Numbered from the stretch's first letter, positions 17,733-25,877 are shown. The stretch is DNA of 64,000 nucleotides from Moorella humiferrea (GCF_039233145.1 NZ_CP136419.1:594001-658000), one strand, 5' to 3'. Numbers and translations are program-made. Notes: generated by a model from the letters alone, not told the origin.

Positions 17733-19403
17733 GTGCTTGTGGCCGAAGTTCTAGTGAAAATAATGGAAAGCGAAGGCGTGGAGGCTGCGTTTGGGATACC
17801 GGGTGCCAGCATTACGCCGGTGTATAAGTACTTAGCCCGCTCGAAAATAAAGCATTACACCGCCAGGCACGAAGAGGGGGCGGCCCATGCCGCCGACGGC
17901 TATACCAGGGCCAGCGGGAAGATCGCCTGCTGTCTTACCACTTCGGGCCCCGGGGCGACCAACCTGGTTACCGGGCTGTACAACGCCCAGATAGATTCTG
18001 TACCCATGGTGGCGATTACCGGCCAGAATACCCGTTCCCAACTCGGTAAGGAAGCCTTCCAGTGCGTGGACATTGTAAGTACGGTACGGCCCTATGTTAA
18101 AGGCGCATGGTGTGTGACCGAACCGGCCCGGGCACCAGGTATTTTCAGGGAGGCCTTCCGCCTGGCCAGGTCGGGCAGGCCGGGTCCGGTTCTTATCGAC
18201 CTACCCCTGGATGTCCAGACGACCGATATACCTTACGATCCGGATCTGGATGCTCCATTGACCTGGGATAAACCCCGGTCCAATCCCAAACAGATTGAAA
18301 AAGCGGTAGAAATGATTTTGGCCGCCCGATCCCCCATTATCCTTGCCGGTGGCGGGGTGATCGCTGCCGGGGCCACTAAAGAGCTCCTAGACTTTGCCGA
18401 CTACCTTTCCTTACCGGTGGTGACAACCTATATGGGCAAGGGCAGCATACCCCCGGATCACCCCCTTTACTGCGGCCAGGTAGGTATACAGTGCAATACA
18501 CCCTTCGGTAACAAAGCCTTTCTAGAATCCGATCTGGTTTTGGGCATCGGCTGCAGGTTCAATGACCGGCATACAGGTAACTTGGATGTCTACACCCGGG
18601 GGCGAAAGTTTATCCATATCGATATCGAACCAACCCAGATAGGGCGCGTCGTCAGCCCCGACCTGGGCATAGTCGCCGATGCCAAGCAGGCCCTGGCGGC
18701 GCTGCTGGAGGCCGCCAAGGTGAAGACCGGAAAAAGGGCGCCCCAGGGCTGGGTGGCCGGGATACCGGAGCTCCGGGAAAAATACGAGCGGCGTTTGCAA
18801 TTCGATGATATTCCCATAAAGCCCCAGCGGGTGTTTCATGAAATAAACGAATTGCTGGGCAAGGACACTATTTTCACGGCCGGCTGCGGCGTCGTCCAGA
18901 TCTGGTCGGGGCAGTTCCAGAAGATATGGCGGCCCAGGTACTATCTTCCCTCGGGGGGAGCGGGGACGCTGGGTTATGAAATCCCGGCGGCTGTAGGTGC
19001 CAAAATAGCCAATCCCGACGCTCGGGTTTGCGCCATCGTAGGCGACGGTGGTTTTACCTTTCAGGGCGAAACCCTGGCCATGGCCTGCCAGTACGATGTG
19101 CCAATTATCGTCGTCATAGTGAACAACGGCTACCTGGGCCTTATCCGTCAGAATCAGGCCCAGAACTACGGCTATGAATATGCCGTCGACCTGTGGTACG
19201 GTGAGGGGAAAATAGATTTTGTCCAGGTGGCCGCAGGTTACGGGGCCAAAGGCGAAAGGGTAACGCGGCCGGAGGAAATAAGACCGGCCCTGGAAAGGGC
19301 GATGAACGCCGGGGTACCATACGTCCTTGACATAGTAGTAGAGAGGACGACCCTTTGCTCCATGGGTACCAGTATTGACGCCATTCAAGAATACGAACAA
19401 TAA
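17733..19403 (+). CDS. gcl: Glyoxylate carboligase-like ThDP enzyme
   Basis: This 556-residue enzyme has the three-domain layout of the acetohydroxyacid synthase superfamily. Segments such as RFNDRHTG, YTRGRKFIHIDIEPTQIGRV and PDLGIVADAK closely match E. coli Gcl. Gcl condenses two glyoxylate to tartronate semialdehyde and CO2, and the next gene encodes the matching reductase. The ThDP-binding GDGGF-to-NN motif is present. Residue 47 is Glu, as in most ThDP enzymes, whereas E. coli Gcl has Val at the equivalent place. An acetolactate-synthase-like activity therefore cannot be excluded. The start is GTG at 17733 after GGATGGGGGG. Confidence 0.82.
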   Translation: MLVAEVLVKIMESEGVEAAFGIPGASITPVYKYLARSKIKHYTARHEEGAAHAADGYTRASGKIACCLTTSGPGATNLVTGLYNAQIDSVPMVAITGQNTRSQLGKEAFQCVDIVSTVRPYVKGAWCVTEPARAPGIFREAFRLARSGRPGPVLIDLPLDVQTTDIPYDPDLDAPLTWDKPRSNPKQIEKAVEMILAARSPIILAGGGVIAAGATKELLDFADYLSLPVVTTYMGKGSIPPDHPLYCGQVGIQCNTPFGNKAFLESDLVLGIGCRFNDRHTGNLDVYTRGRKFIHIDIEPTQIGRVVSPDLGIVADAKQALAALLEAAKVKTGKRAPQGWVAGIPELREKYERRLQFDDIPIKPQRVFHEINELLGKDTIFTAGCGVVQIWSGQFQKIWRPRYYLPSGGAGTLGYEIPAAVGAKIANPDARVCAIVGDGGFTFQGETLAMACQYDVPIIVVIVNNGYLGLIRQNQAQNYGYEYAVDLWYGEGKIDFVQVAAGYGAKGERVTRPEEIRPALERAMNAGVPYVLDIVVERTTLCSMGTSIDAIQEYEQ

Positions 19404-19427
19404 AATTTAGAAAAGGGGTAGAAAACA

Positions 19428-20339
19428 ATGGGTAAAATCGGTTTTATCGGACTTGGTATAATGGGGAAACCGATGAGCAAAAACCTTATCAAGGCAGGCT
19501 ACCAGTTAGTTGTATATGATATCGTCAAAGAGGCGGTTGCGGAAGTAGTTGCAGCCGGAGCGGAACCCGCCGGTTCTCCCCGCGAGGTGGCTGCACGCTG
19601 CGACAAATTTATTACCATGCTCCCCAATTCCCCTCATGTAAAGGAAGTGGTCCTGGGAGACAACGGGATAATCGAAGGCGCACAGCAGGGTTCCATCCTT
19701 ATTGATATGAGCTCCATAGACCCCATGGTTACCAGGGAAATTGCCGCCAAATTAAAGGAAAAAGGCATAAGGATGCTCGATGCCCCGGTCAGCGGAGGGG
19801 AGCCGAAGGCCATAGACGGAACCCTGTCGATTATGGTGGGAGGGCGGCAGGAAGACTTTGATGAATGCTATGATATTTTAAAGGCCATGGGGGCCTCGGT
19901 GGTGCGGGTCGGCGACATCGGCGCCGGCAATGTTACCAAACTGGCGAACCAAATTATCGTCGCCCTGAATATCGCCGCCATGTCCGAGGCCCTGGTCCTG
20001 GCCACCAAAGCCGGCGTCGAGCCGGAACTCGTCTACCAGGCCATCCGCGGCGGGCTGGCCGGGAGTGCGGTCCTTGACGCCAAAGCCCCCCTAGTAATGG
20101 CCAGAAAGTTTAATCCCGGTTTCCGCATCAACCTGCACATCAAAGACCTGGCCAACGCCCTGGCTGCCGGCCATGAGGTGGGAGTACCCCTGCCCCTGAC
20201 CGCGACAGTCATGGAAATCCTCCAGGCCCTCAAGGTTGACGGCCTGGGCGACGCCGACCATGGTGCCATCATCCGCTTCTATGAGAAGCTGGCTCAGGTA
20301 GAGTGTCAAGCTAGTTCCACCACACGGCCGTCGAGATAA
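19428..20339 (+). CDS. glxR: Tartronate semialdehyde reductase (2-hydroxy-3-oxopropionate reductase)
   Basis: This 303-residue protein belongs to the beta-hydroxyacid dehydrogenase family. It has the N-terminal NAD(P) motif GLGIMGKPMSKNL, the substrate motif DAPVSGGEPKA and the catalytic Lys in GNVTKLANQ. With gcl it would complete the glycerate pathway by turning tartronate semialdehyde into D-glycerate. It lies 24 bases downstream of gcl. The last residues run into the 3' end of the convergent carbonic anhydrase gene, a 34-base overlap. Relatives such as 3-hydroxyisobutyrate dehydrogenase share these motifs; context favours glxR. Confidence 0.87.
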   Translation: MGKIGFIGLGIMGKPMSKNLIKAGYQLVVYDIVKEAVAEVVAAGAEPAGSPREVAARCDKFITMLPNSPHVKEVVLGDNGIIEGAQQGSILIDMSSIDPMVTREIAAKLKEKGIRMLDAPVSGGEPKAIDGTLSIMVGGRQEDFDECYDILKAMGASVVRVGDIGAGNVTKLANQIIVALNIAAMSEALVLATKAGVEPELVYQAIRGGLAGSAVLDAKAPLVMARKFNPGFRINLHIKDLANALAAGHEVGVPLPLTATVMEILQALKVDGLGDADHGAIIRFYEKLAQVECQASSTTRPSR

Positions 20340-20686
20340 AGGAAGGCCAGATGTACTTTAAGTTCCGGGTGGCGTTCTTTTAATATCCTGGCGGCCGCTT
20401 CCATATCCGGGCGCTGGCGGGCCAGCTGTTCCGCAACGGGAAGGTCCCCTAAGTTGTAAGCGCCGCAGTCCTCGTGGTGGATTAAGTATACTTCTTTAAT
20501 TTGATGGAGCCGGTAAGAATCTTCCACCAGGTTTATTTTCCCTTCTTCAAGGAAATTGCGGCTGGCGCCGGGAAGGGATAAATAATCGTACTGCCCGAGC
20601 AACCCTTTGTCCCGCAACCAATTGGCAACGGCGGTCTGGATGCGGAAATCCATACAGGTCAATACACAAGCCTGGCAGCTCGCCAT
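20306..20686 (-). CDS. Small beta-carbonic anhydrase-like protein
   Basis: This 126-residue protein has the zinc-binding pattern of the beta-class: C-x-D-x-R in CMDFR and H-x2-C in HHEDCGAYN. It is shorter than classical beta-carbonic anhydrases and matches a compact bacterial group. CO2/bicarbonate interconversion suits an acetogen, but activity of this short form is uncertain. It converges on glxR with overlapping 3' ends. A ribosome binding site, GGAGG, precedes the ATG. Confidence 0.75.
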   Translation of the reverse strand: MASCQACVLTCMDFRIQTAVANWLRDKGLLGQYDYLSLPGASRNFLEEGKINLVEDSYRLHQIKEVYLIHHEDCGAYNLGDLPVAEQLARQRPDMEAAARILKERHPELKVHLAFLYLDGRVVELA

Positions 20687-20758
20687 GGTATACCACCTCC
20701 GCCTTCAATTATAAATTATGACGCCGGTAGTTAAAACCCTTTATTTTACAAATCTATC

Positions 20759-20783
20759 GCCCGCCTGCCTTTAGCAGGCGGGC
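20759..20783. other. Perfect GC-rich hairpin without U-tract
   Basis: A 10-bp stem (20759-20768 with 20774-20783) closes a CTTTA loop. Neither side is followed by a run of T, so it is not a textbook terminator. It lies between the divergent carbonic anhydrase and hsp20 genes. Confidence 0.7.
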
Positions 20784-20855
20784 TTACATATTTCCGGGCC
20801 GGGAGGGCCATAATATCCACCGGATGGAAGCAGGCTCAAATGGGAGGTAAACTGC

Positions 20856-21533
20856 ATGTACATCAGCAACATCGGTCCCGGCTTGGGAATGGGTATGCCC
20901 GGAAGCACGGTAATCAATTACAGCTTTGTGCCCACCTCTTCAGGTTGGCGGGCGGGAGCGAGCACCGGTTTTCCGTCCATGGGCTTAAGCTACAATCCTG
21001 CCATGGGCTGGCATACGGACATCCAGGCGGGTCCCTTTTCCGGTATCGGCCAGTACTGGGGCGGTTTTAGTCAGCCTCTAATCAGCAGTTTCAGTCCGGC
21101 CATGTTTTCCGGGCAGATTGCCGGTCAGGGCATGGGAGGTTTCGCCGGTCCCGGTATGTTTCAACCTATGGTAAGCGGGTTCCCCGGGATGATGGCCGGC
21201 CTGGGAATGTCCAGTGCCATTGCTCCTAGCGGCGGAATGATTCAGCCCCGCATCGAGCTGGCCGAAACCAATAGCGATGTGGTGGTAACGGCGGAACTTC
21301 CTAACATAAACCCCAATAATTTACAATTAACTGTGACCGACGACTCCTTAAGCATTTCCGCCCTGGCCATATCAGGCGGTATGACCACGAGCCTCCATCG
21401 GACGGTGGCCCTGCCGTGTTCGGTAAGGGCAGAGCACGTCGACGCCACTTACAGCAACGGTATCCTCGAGGCGCGCCTGCCGAAGTCGGATCTTACCGCC
21501 CGGCGGCGGGTCAAGGTCAACGTCACCGGCTAG
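20856..21533 (+). CDS. Hsp20/alpha-crystallin protein with long Gly/Met-rich N-terminus
   Basis: This 225-residue protein has a C-terminal alpha-crystallin domain at about residues 128-225 (RIELAETNSDVVVTAELP, ending RRRVKVNV). The N-terminal 125 residues are a low-complexity arm rich in Gly, Met, Phe, Ser and Pro, with repeats such as GLGMGMPG, GQGMGGFAGPGM and GFPGMMAGLGM. Normal Hsp20 N-terminal arms are about 30-60 residues. Small heat-shock proteins hold unfolded clients in oligomers, and the arm usually sets oligomer size and client binding. GGGAGG precedes the ATG. A second Hsp20 follows. Confidence 0.85.
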   Translation: MYISNIGPGLGMGMPGSTVINYSFVPTSSGWRAGASTGFPSMGLSYNPAMGWHTDIQAGPFSGIGQYWGGFSQPLISSFSPAMFSGQIAGQGMGGFAGPGMFQPMVSGFPGMMAGLGMSSAIAPSGGMIQPRIELAETNSDVVVTAELPNINPNNLQLTVTDDSLSISALAISGGMTTSLHRTVALPCSVRAEHVDATYSNGILEARLPKSDLTARRRVKVNVTG

Positions 21534-21591
21534 CAACTTTAATTAATACAGACCTGCTTCCATCCCAATTAACTATTCGAGGTGAATAAAA

Positions 21592-22026
21592 ATGCTCCAA
21601 CCACAGGGACAGTGGTTCGTCCCGGGAATGACGTCGCCTGGATGGATGGCGGCCCCGGCTGATATGCTGGTACCACCTGTAGACGTCCTGGAAAGCGATC
21701 ATGATTTAATTTACATATTTGCCGTACCCGGAGCCCGGCCGGAAGACGTCCGCGTGGAAGTTCGTCAGCAGGCCCTGGAGATAGAAGGTACTGTTGCCGC
21801 CCCTGACGCCGGCCGCTATGTCTACCGCTATCAGGAATGGCCGGTAGGTAGGTTTTACCGCCTTCTCCCCCTGCCGCCGGAATTAGATGGGGAAAAAGCG
21901 GCGGCCAGCTTCGACCGCGGGCTCTTGATGGTACGTTTCCCCAAAACGAATCGCGGTAGACAAATAGCCGTAAACGTACAGTCGCCGGAACAAAATCCTT
22001 CTCCGGGGCAAGGACATTTAATTTAA
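21592..22026 (+). CDS. Hsp20/alpha-crystallin family small heat-shock protein
   Basis: This 144-residue protein has an alpha-crystallin domain at about residues 30-132 (DVLESDHDLIYIFAVPG, RFYRLLPLPPELDGEKA, GLLMVRFPK). The N-terminal arm is short and Trp/Met/Pro-rich. It lies 58 bases after the long-armed paralogue, so the two are probably co-expressed and may form mixed oligomers. The C-terminus lacks an obvious IxI motif. A terminator follows at 22044. Confidence 0.87.
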   Translation: MLQPQGQWFVPGMTSPGWMAAPADMLVPPVDVLESDHDLIYIFAVPGARPEDVRVEVRQQALEIEGTVAAPDAGRYVYRYQEWPVGRFYRLLPLPPELDGEKAAASFDRGLLMVRFPKTNRGRQIAVNVQSPEQNPSPGQGHLI

Positions 22027-22043
22027 ATAACAAAGGGATAAAG

Positions 22044-22085
22044 GCAGCAGCCGGATCCTTCAGAGGGGCCAGCTGCTGCTTTTTT
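22044..22085 (+). terminator. Rho-independent terminator after hsp20 pair
   Basis: An 8-bp stem (22044-22051 with 22072-22079) with a 20-base loop is followed by a run of T. The 3' end of a small minus-strand gene lies inside it. Confidence 0.7.
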
Positions 22086-22236
22086 CTTCCTCATCGCGTA
22101 CGACTAAATAAGTGCCCGGAGTAAGGGTATCAAAGGCGGCCGGGTAAGCAGAAGAATCCGTAAGCGTCCGATATGGACTGCGGACCGGTATTATACGGAT
22201 GTTGGTTCTTAAGGGTCCGGATTTCCCTGTAACCAT
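22060..22236 (-). CDS. Hypothetical 58-residue protein
   Basis: A small open frame starts with MVTGKSGPLRTN and ends KSSSWPL. The ATG has AAAGGAG eight bases upstream, and it lies 17 bases after the stop of the ClpP-fold protease gene on the same strand, so it may be co-transcribed. I recognise no family. The stop falls within the hsp20 terminator, which lowers confidence. Confidence 0.4.
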   Translation of the reverse strand: MVTGKSGPLRTNIRIIPVRSPYRTLTDSSAYPAAFDTLTPGTYLVVRDEEEKSSSWPL

Positions 22237-22253
22237 GGACGAAACTCCTTTCT

Positions 22254-23252
22254 TTAGATCAGCTGGCGCCATCCCTGGCGGGTAAAGGTGACGTTAACGG
22301 GCGGGGCGCCTTCCCTGGGCTGGCTTTCCCGGGTTATGGTGCCGTTGAAGATAAAAGCATCCAGACAGGGAATGCTCTCTATAATACCGCCGGTTGCCTC
22401 AAAATCCACCGAATACTCCTGGGGTTTTAAAAGGGCGACCGGGTTAAACGGTTCCAGTAGCTTCAAGTCGGCTTCATAATCGAGATAAAGCTGCCACATG
22501 AGCTCCTCCAGCCGCGCCGAAGGCGTGGTAACATGAAGTTTGATTTCCTGGAGGGCTTCGCGTCGAGAGATCATATGGTTATGGGCGTAAAGCCTTTCCG
22601 TCAGGTTTTTGATAATTTCTGTAACCCGCCCGTCTTCTTCCGCAGGCATGTGCAGCTCCAGGAGCTTCCGGGCCAGGGAGCGGATGAGGGCATAGTTGCG
22701 GTGCACATTGCCCAGGGCCAGGGGATGTACCTTATCTACCAGGCGGTTAAACACCGCCGCGAGACTGTCTTCACTCTCCAGACCGGCAGTCTCCCGGGCC
22801 AGGGAAAAGTAGGCCATGACGTCTTCCACGCTGACCGGTAGGCGGGCGATGGGGTTGGCCGGGTCTTCCGGGTTGAAGGCATTGGCGACACTGGGGTCAA
22901 TGGGTCCCAGCTCTCCCAGGGCGCCCATGACTATCTCGTTGGCCCCCAGGCAGAGGAGGGTGCCGGCGCTGGCGGCGCGAAAGGGTACCAGAACACCCAG
23001 GTGATGGGTAAATTCCCGCACCAGGTTTACCAGGCGCCAGGGCGTCAGGACATCGCCGCCGCGGGTATAAAGGAATAGATCGATGCGCGGCCGCGGGCCC
23101 AGGGCCAGGAGATGGCGGTAAAAAACCCGGATGACGTCGGGTGCTATGCGGGTGCCCAGGTTCTCCCGATCACCGGTAAAGTAGCAGATCACGGCCGACT
23201 GGCGTTCGGCTTCGATCTGCTGTAAAAGGGGCAGGCGTTCGGCCCTTCCCAT
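22254..23252 (-). CDS. SDH-type ClpP-fold serine protease
   Basis: This 332-residue protein matches the serine dehydrogenase proteinase group, a ClpP/SppA-fold family. It has the oxyanion segment LYTRGGDV, a candidate nucleophile Ser in ASAGTLLCLGAN, and GELGPIDP as the conserved following motif. There is no signal peptide, so it should be cytoplasmic. The C-terminal 130 residues include a helical segment and a beta-rich end. It is convergent with the hsp20 pair, which suggests a protein quality-control neighbourhood. Substrate is unknown. Confidence 0.83.
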   Translation of the reverse strand: MGRAERLPLLQQIEAERQSAVICYFTGDRENLGTRIAPDVIRVFYRHLLALGPRPRIDLFLYTRGGDVLTPWRLVNLVREFTHHLGVLVPFRAASAGTLLCLGANEIVMGALGELGPIDPSVANAFNPEDPANPIARLPVSVEDVMAYFSLARETAGLESEDSLAAVFNRLVDKVHPLALGNVHRNYALIRSLARKLLELHMPAEEDGRVTEIIKNLTERLYAHNHMISRREALQEIKLHVTTPSARLEELMWQLYLDYEADLKLLEPFNPVALLKPQEYSVDFEATGGIIESIPCLDAFIFNGTITRESQPREGAPPVNVTFTRQGWRQLI

Positions 23253-23317
23253 GGTTATCGCCCTCCCAAGCGCGGGGTTAAAAATAGTATTTCCCGCCGG
23301 GCGATGAAAAACACCCG

Positions 23318-23346
23318 TTGCTCCTTAACGCGTGAATTGTTATACT
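23318..23346 (+). promoter_or_regulatory. Promoter of orphan RHH antitoxin gene
   Basis: TTGCTC (23318-23323) and TATACT (23341-23346) are separated by exactly 17 bases, 30 bases before the ATG at 23377. Confidence 0.65.
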
Positions 23347-23376
23347 ATAAGTAATACAAGAAAAGGAGTGGCGACC

Positions 23377-23640
23377 ATGAATAGTACTTCCGGCAGAGTT
23401 TCTAAAATGACAGCTGTAAGATTACCTTTAAGTGTTATACATGAAATTGACACCATGGTCGGAAAGGGGAAGCGGTCAAAGTTTATTGCCATGGCTATTG
23501 AAAAAGAACTCAAGCGACAAAAACGCCTTGCCTATGTACAAAACTCCGAAGGCCTTTGGCAAGGGGAGCTGGTACCAGATAAAAAGCCCGGTGAAGATGA
23601 CACTCTGGCTTTTGTTAATCGCTTGAGGCGACGTAACTAA
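23377..23640 (+). CDS. VapB-like ribbon-helix-helix antitoxin, orphaned
   Basis: This 87-residue protein has the RHH signature VSKMTAVRLPLSVIHEIDTMVGKGKRSKFIAMAIEKEL split over the first half, and a charged C-terminal tail ending RRRN. AAAGGAG lies eight bases before the ATG at 23377. The expected toxin gene has been lost; only the last 33 codons of a PIN-domain gene remain at 23630-23731. The antitoxin still has a good promoter and ribosome binding site, so it may be expressed. Confidence 0.78.
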   Translation: MNSTSGRVSKMTAVRLPLSVIHEIDTMVGKGKRSKFIAMAIEKELKRQKRLAYVQNSEGLWQGELVPDKKPGEDDTLAFVNRLRRRN

Positions 23641-23731
23641 TGCTGCTCTGGCCATTTCTAGGAAGCTTGTTTTGGTTACGCGAAATACAAAACACTATCC
23701 CTTTGAACAACTTCTGATTATGAGCTGGTAA
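23630..23731 (+). pseudogene. C-terminal remnant of a VapC-like PIN toxin
   Basis: Read in the frame beginning GAC at 23630, the sequence gives DVTNAALAISRKL then VLVTRNTKHYPFEQ and ends IMSW at a TAA (23729-23731). This is the usual end of PIN toxins: an Asp and Ala-rich helix, then LVTRNTK and a final Trp. No upstream PIN sequence with the first catalytic Asp residues is present because the frame runs back into the antitoxin gene. I infer an internal deletion that removed most of vapC. Confidence 0.72.
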
Positions 23732-23778
23732 AGAGAAAAGTTTACCGGTAGTAGAATAATGTCCCGATTACTGCATTT

Positions 23779-24240
23779 CTATACTTTAAAAGCAAATTCT
23801 TCCTCACTGATAACCCTGAAACCATGCTCCCTGAGAAGCGCCGTTGTGACACCAAAGCCTGGGCGTTTGGTGCCGGTAAAGGTGCCGTCGTAGATAAATT
23901 TGCTGCCGCACGAGGGGCTTTTTTCTTTTAAGACCACCAGTTCGGCCTCTATCTCCCGGGCCTTGGCCAGGGTGGCCGCCGCGCCCCGGAGGAAGGCCGC
24001 CGTTACGTCTTTTCCTTCTTTATCCACCACCCGGGCCCGGCCGGCCAGTACGTCACGACCGTCGCCGCCCTGGATTTCCGCCGGCGGCCGGGGTATTTTT
24101 AATCCCCCCAGGGTTTCCGGACAGACGGGAACTGCTTTGCCCTTTGCTACGAGTTCGGCTATGGCCGGGACCAGATTATGGCCGCCGCTGTATTTACAAT
24201 TTACGCCCGCCAGGCAGGCACTGACCAGGATTCTCCCCAT
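23779..24240 (-). CDS. DUF523 family protein
   Basis: This 153-residue protein matches DUF523. It has the N-terminal VSACLAGVNCKYSGG and the central VLKEKSPSCG motif with conserved cysteines, along with PVCPE. Cysteine placement suggests metal or Fe-S binding, but the function is unknown. It is a single-gene unit. The next gene is divergent. Confidence 0.85.
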   Translation of the reverse strand: MGRILVSACLAGVNCKYSGGHNLVPAIAELVAKGKAVPVCPETLGGLKIPRPPAEIQGGDGRDVLAGRARVVDKEGKDVTAAFLRGAAATLAKAREIEAELVVLKEKSPSCGSKFIYDGTFTGTKRPGFGVTTALLREHGFRVISEEEFAFKV

Positions 24241-24354
24241 TCAATAATCACCCCCTGTCAATTTAACATTTATTTACTGGCACGTCAAATTCCCGCTTAC
24301 ACCGTAAGTAGTCTATGGTAAAATTAAAAAAATGCTTTTATGGAGGGATACGTT

Positions 24355-24669
24355 TTGATTATCACTACGACCAATACCATCGAGGGTCATGAGATTCGGG
24401 AATACCTGGGGATAGTAGCAGGTGAGGCCATCATGGGAGCCAATATCGTTCGTGATCTTTTTGCCAGCATTACCGATATTGTTGGCGGCCGCTCGGGAGC
24501 CTATGAAGAAAAGCTGGCCCAGGCCAGGGAAATCGCCTTGCTGGAAATGGCCGACAAGGCCAGACGCCTGGGCGGGGATGCCGTGGTGGGCGTTGACCTT
24601 GACTATGAAGTAGTAAGGGAAGGGATGCTCATGGTTACCGCCGCCGGTACGGCCGTAAGGCTCGACTAA
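24355..24669 (+). CDS. YbjQ/UPF0145 family protein
   Basis: This 104-residue protein starts [21 protein letters not shown] and contains [21 protein letters not shown], the UPF0145 signature. It was once described as a putative heavy-metal-binding domain and forms pentamers in known structures. The start is TTG at 24355 because GGAGGG at 24342-24347 is well placed; an ATG at 24340 overlaps that site. Function is unknown. Confidence 0.87.
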   Translation: MIITTTNTIEGHEIREYLGIVAGEAIMGANIVRDLFASITDIVGGRSGAYEEKLAQAREIALLEMADKARRLGGDAVVGVDLDYEVVREGMLMVTAAGTAVRLD

Positions 24670-24696
24670 AAACCTGAAAAGGAGACCTGGTGATCA

Positions 24697-25425
24697 ATGC
24701 AGAAGATCCCGTGGCGGTCCGGCGAAACAAATTTTATCCGTTCCTTGACGGCCACCGTTGACGTCGACAAACTCCTCGCCATGGAGGGCGGAGGAAAAGG
24801 ACGCCGTCCGGATGGCCGTGTTATGGAACTGTATAACGACATATGCCGGGAGGCCATTGCCCTCGCCCAACCTGCCTTTGCCTGTGCCTACCATGACCTG
24901 GTCGCCATTGAGGAAGACAGGCTTTCGTTACAAGGGGGAAAGATCCTCACCAGCCGTTTTTTGGCTGCCAAACTGGCGCCGGCTCAGGGAATTTTAGTAA
25001 TGCTGGCCACCATCGGTCCCCGTCTGGAAGCGAGGGTTAAAGAATACCAGGAAAGGGGAGACGCCCTGGCTGCCTATCTCCTGGACATGGCCGGCTCGGC
25101 CCTGGTGGAAAGCGTCTACTACAGCGGCTTTCAGCAGCTGGAACTGGAGGCGGCAGCCGCGGGGCTGGAAGCAACTACGCCCTTCGGCCCCGGCCATTCC
25201 TACTGGGACAACCTGGCCGATCAGGAAGTTATCTTCTCCCTCGTAGACGCCGGAAGCCTAGGGATGATGCTCACGGATACATACCTCATGCTGCCCCGTA
25301 AATCTATATCGGGCATCAGCGGTGTGGGGCGAGGTTTTACCGTTGCGGAATACCACTGTCACTACTGCCACCTGCGGTGCACCTGTCCCCTGAGCAAGGC
25401 CAGGAGGGCCGTGACGGGAAAATGA
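24697..25425 (+). CDS. MetH activation-domain-like protein with C-terminal Cys cluster
   Basis: This 242-residue protein resembles the AdoMet-binding activation domain of B12-dependent methionine synthase, which reductively reactivates cob(II)alamin. Supporting segments are MLATIGPRLEARV, LLDMAGSALVES and PFGPGHSYWDN. The C-terminus adds a cysteine cluster, Cys221-x2-Cys224-x3-Cys228-x-Cys230, that could bind Fe-S or another metal. Stand-alone versions are common in acetogens with corrinoid methyltransferases, so a corrinoid reactivation role is plausible. Its stop overlaps the rnhA start (ATGA). Confidence 0.78.
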   Translation: MQKIPWRSGETNFIRSLTATVDVDKLLAMEGGGKGRRPDGRVMELYNDICREAIALAQPAFACAYHDLVAIEEDRLSLQGGKILTSRFLAAKLAPAQGILVMLATIGPRLEARVKEYQERGDALAAYLLDMAGSALVESVYYSGFQQLELEAAAAGLEATTPFGPGHSYWDNLADQEVIFSLVDAGSLGMMLTDTYLMLPRKSISGISGVGRGFTVAEYHCHYCHLRCTCPLSKARRAVTGK

Positions 25426-25877
25426 AAGAAGTAATTATTTACACCGACGGCGCCTGCTCGGGCAATCCCGGTCCCGGGGGCTGGGGCGCCGTGCTCATTT
25501 ACGGCGATAAACGCAAGGAGATTTGCGGGGCTGAGGTCCGGACCACCAACCAGCGCATGGAACTGACGGCGGCCATTGCCGCATTAAAGGCCCTCAAAGA
25601 GCCCTGCCGGGTGCGCCTTTACAGCGACAGCGCCTACCTCGTCAACGCCTTTCGCCAGGGGTGGCTGGAGCGCTGGCAGAAAAACGGCTGGCTGACGGCC
25701 AAAAAAGAGCCGGTGGAAAACCGGGACCTGTGGCAGGAACTACTTAAGCAGACTTCCCGCCACCAGGTGGAATGGTTAAAGGTAAAGGGGCACGGCGACA
25801 ATACTGAAAACAATCGCTGCGATGAGCTGGCCCGGGCGGCAATTAAACGCCTTTTGCAGCAGGAAATTCCATCTTAA
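25422..25877 (+). CDS. rnhA: Ribonuclease HI
   Basis: This 151-residue enzyme cleaves RNA in RNA-DNA hybrids. The four acidic catalytic residues are visible: Asp9 (YTDGACSGNPG), Glu47 (RMELTAAI), Asp69 (YSDSAYL) and Asp134 (NRCDELAR). The ATG at 25422 overlaps the previous stop in ATGA. Length is typical. Confidence 0.95.
   Translation: MKEVIIYTDGACSGNPGPGGWGAVLIYGDKRKEICGAEVRTTNQRMELTAAIAALKALKEPCRVRLYSDSAYLVNAFRQGWLERWQKNGWLTAKKEPVENRDLWQELLKQTSRHQVEWLKVKGHGDNTENNRCDELARAAIKRLLQQEIPS

Noticed and set aside
18522-19400. 292-codon minus-strand open frame inside gcl
   Set aside because: Antisense shadow of a well-supported ThDP enzyme.
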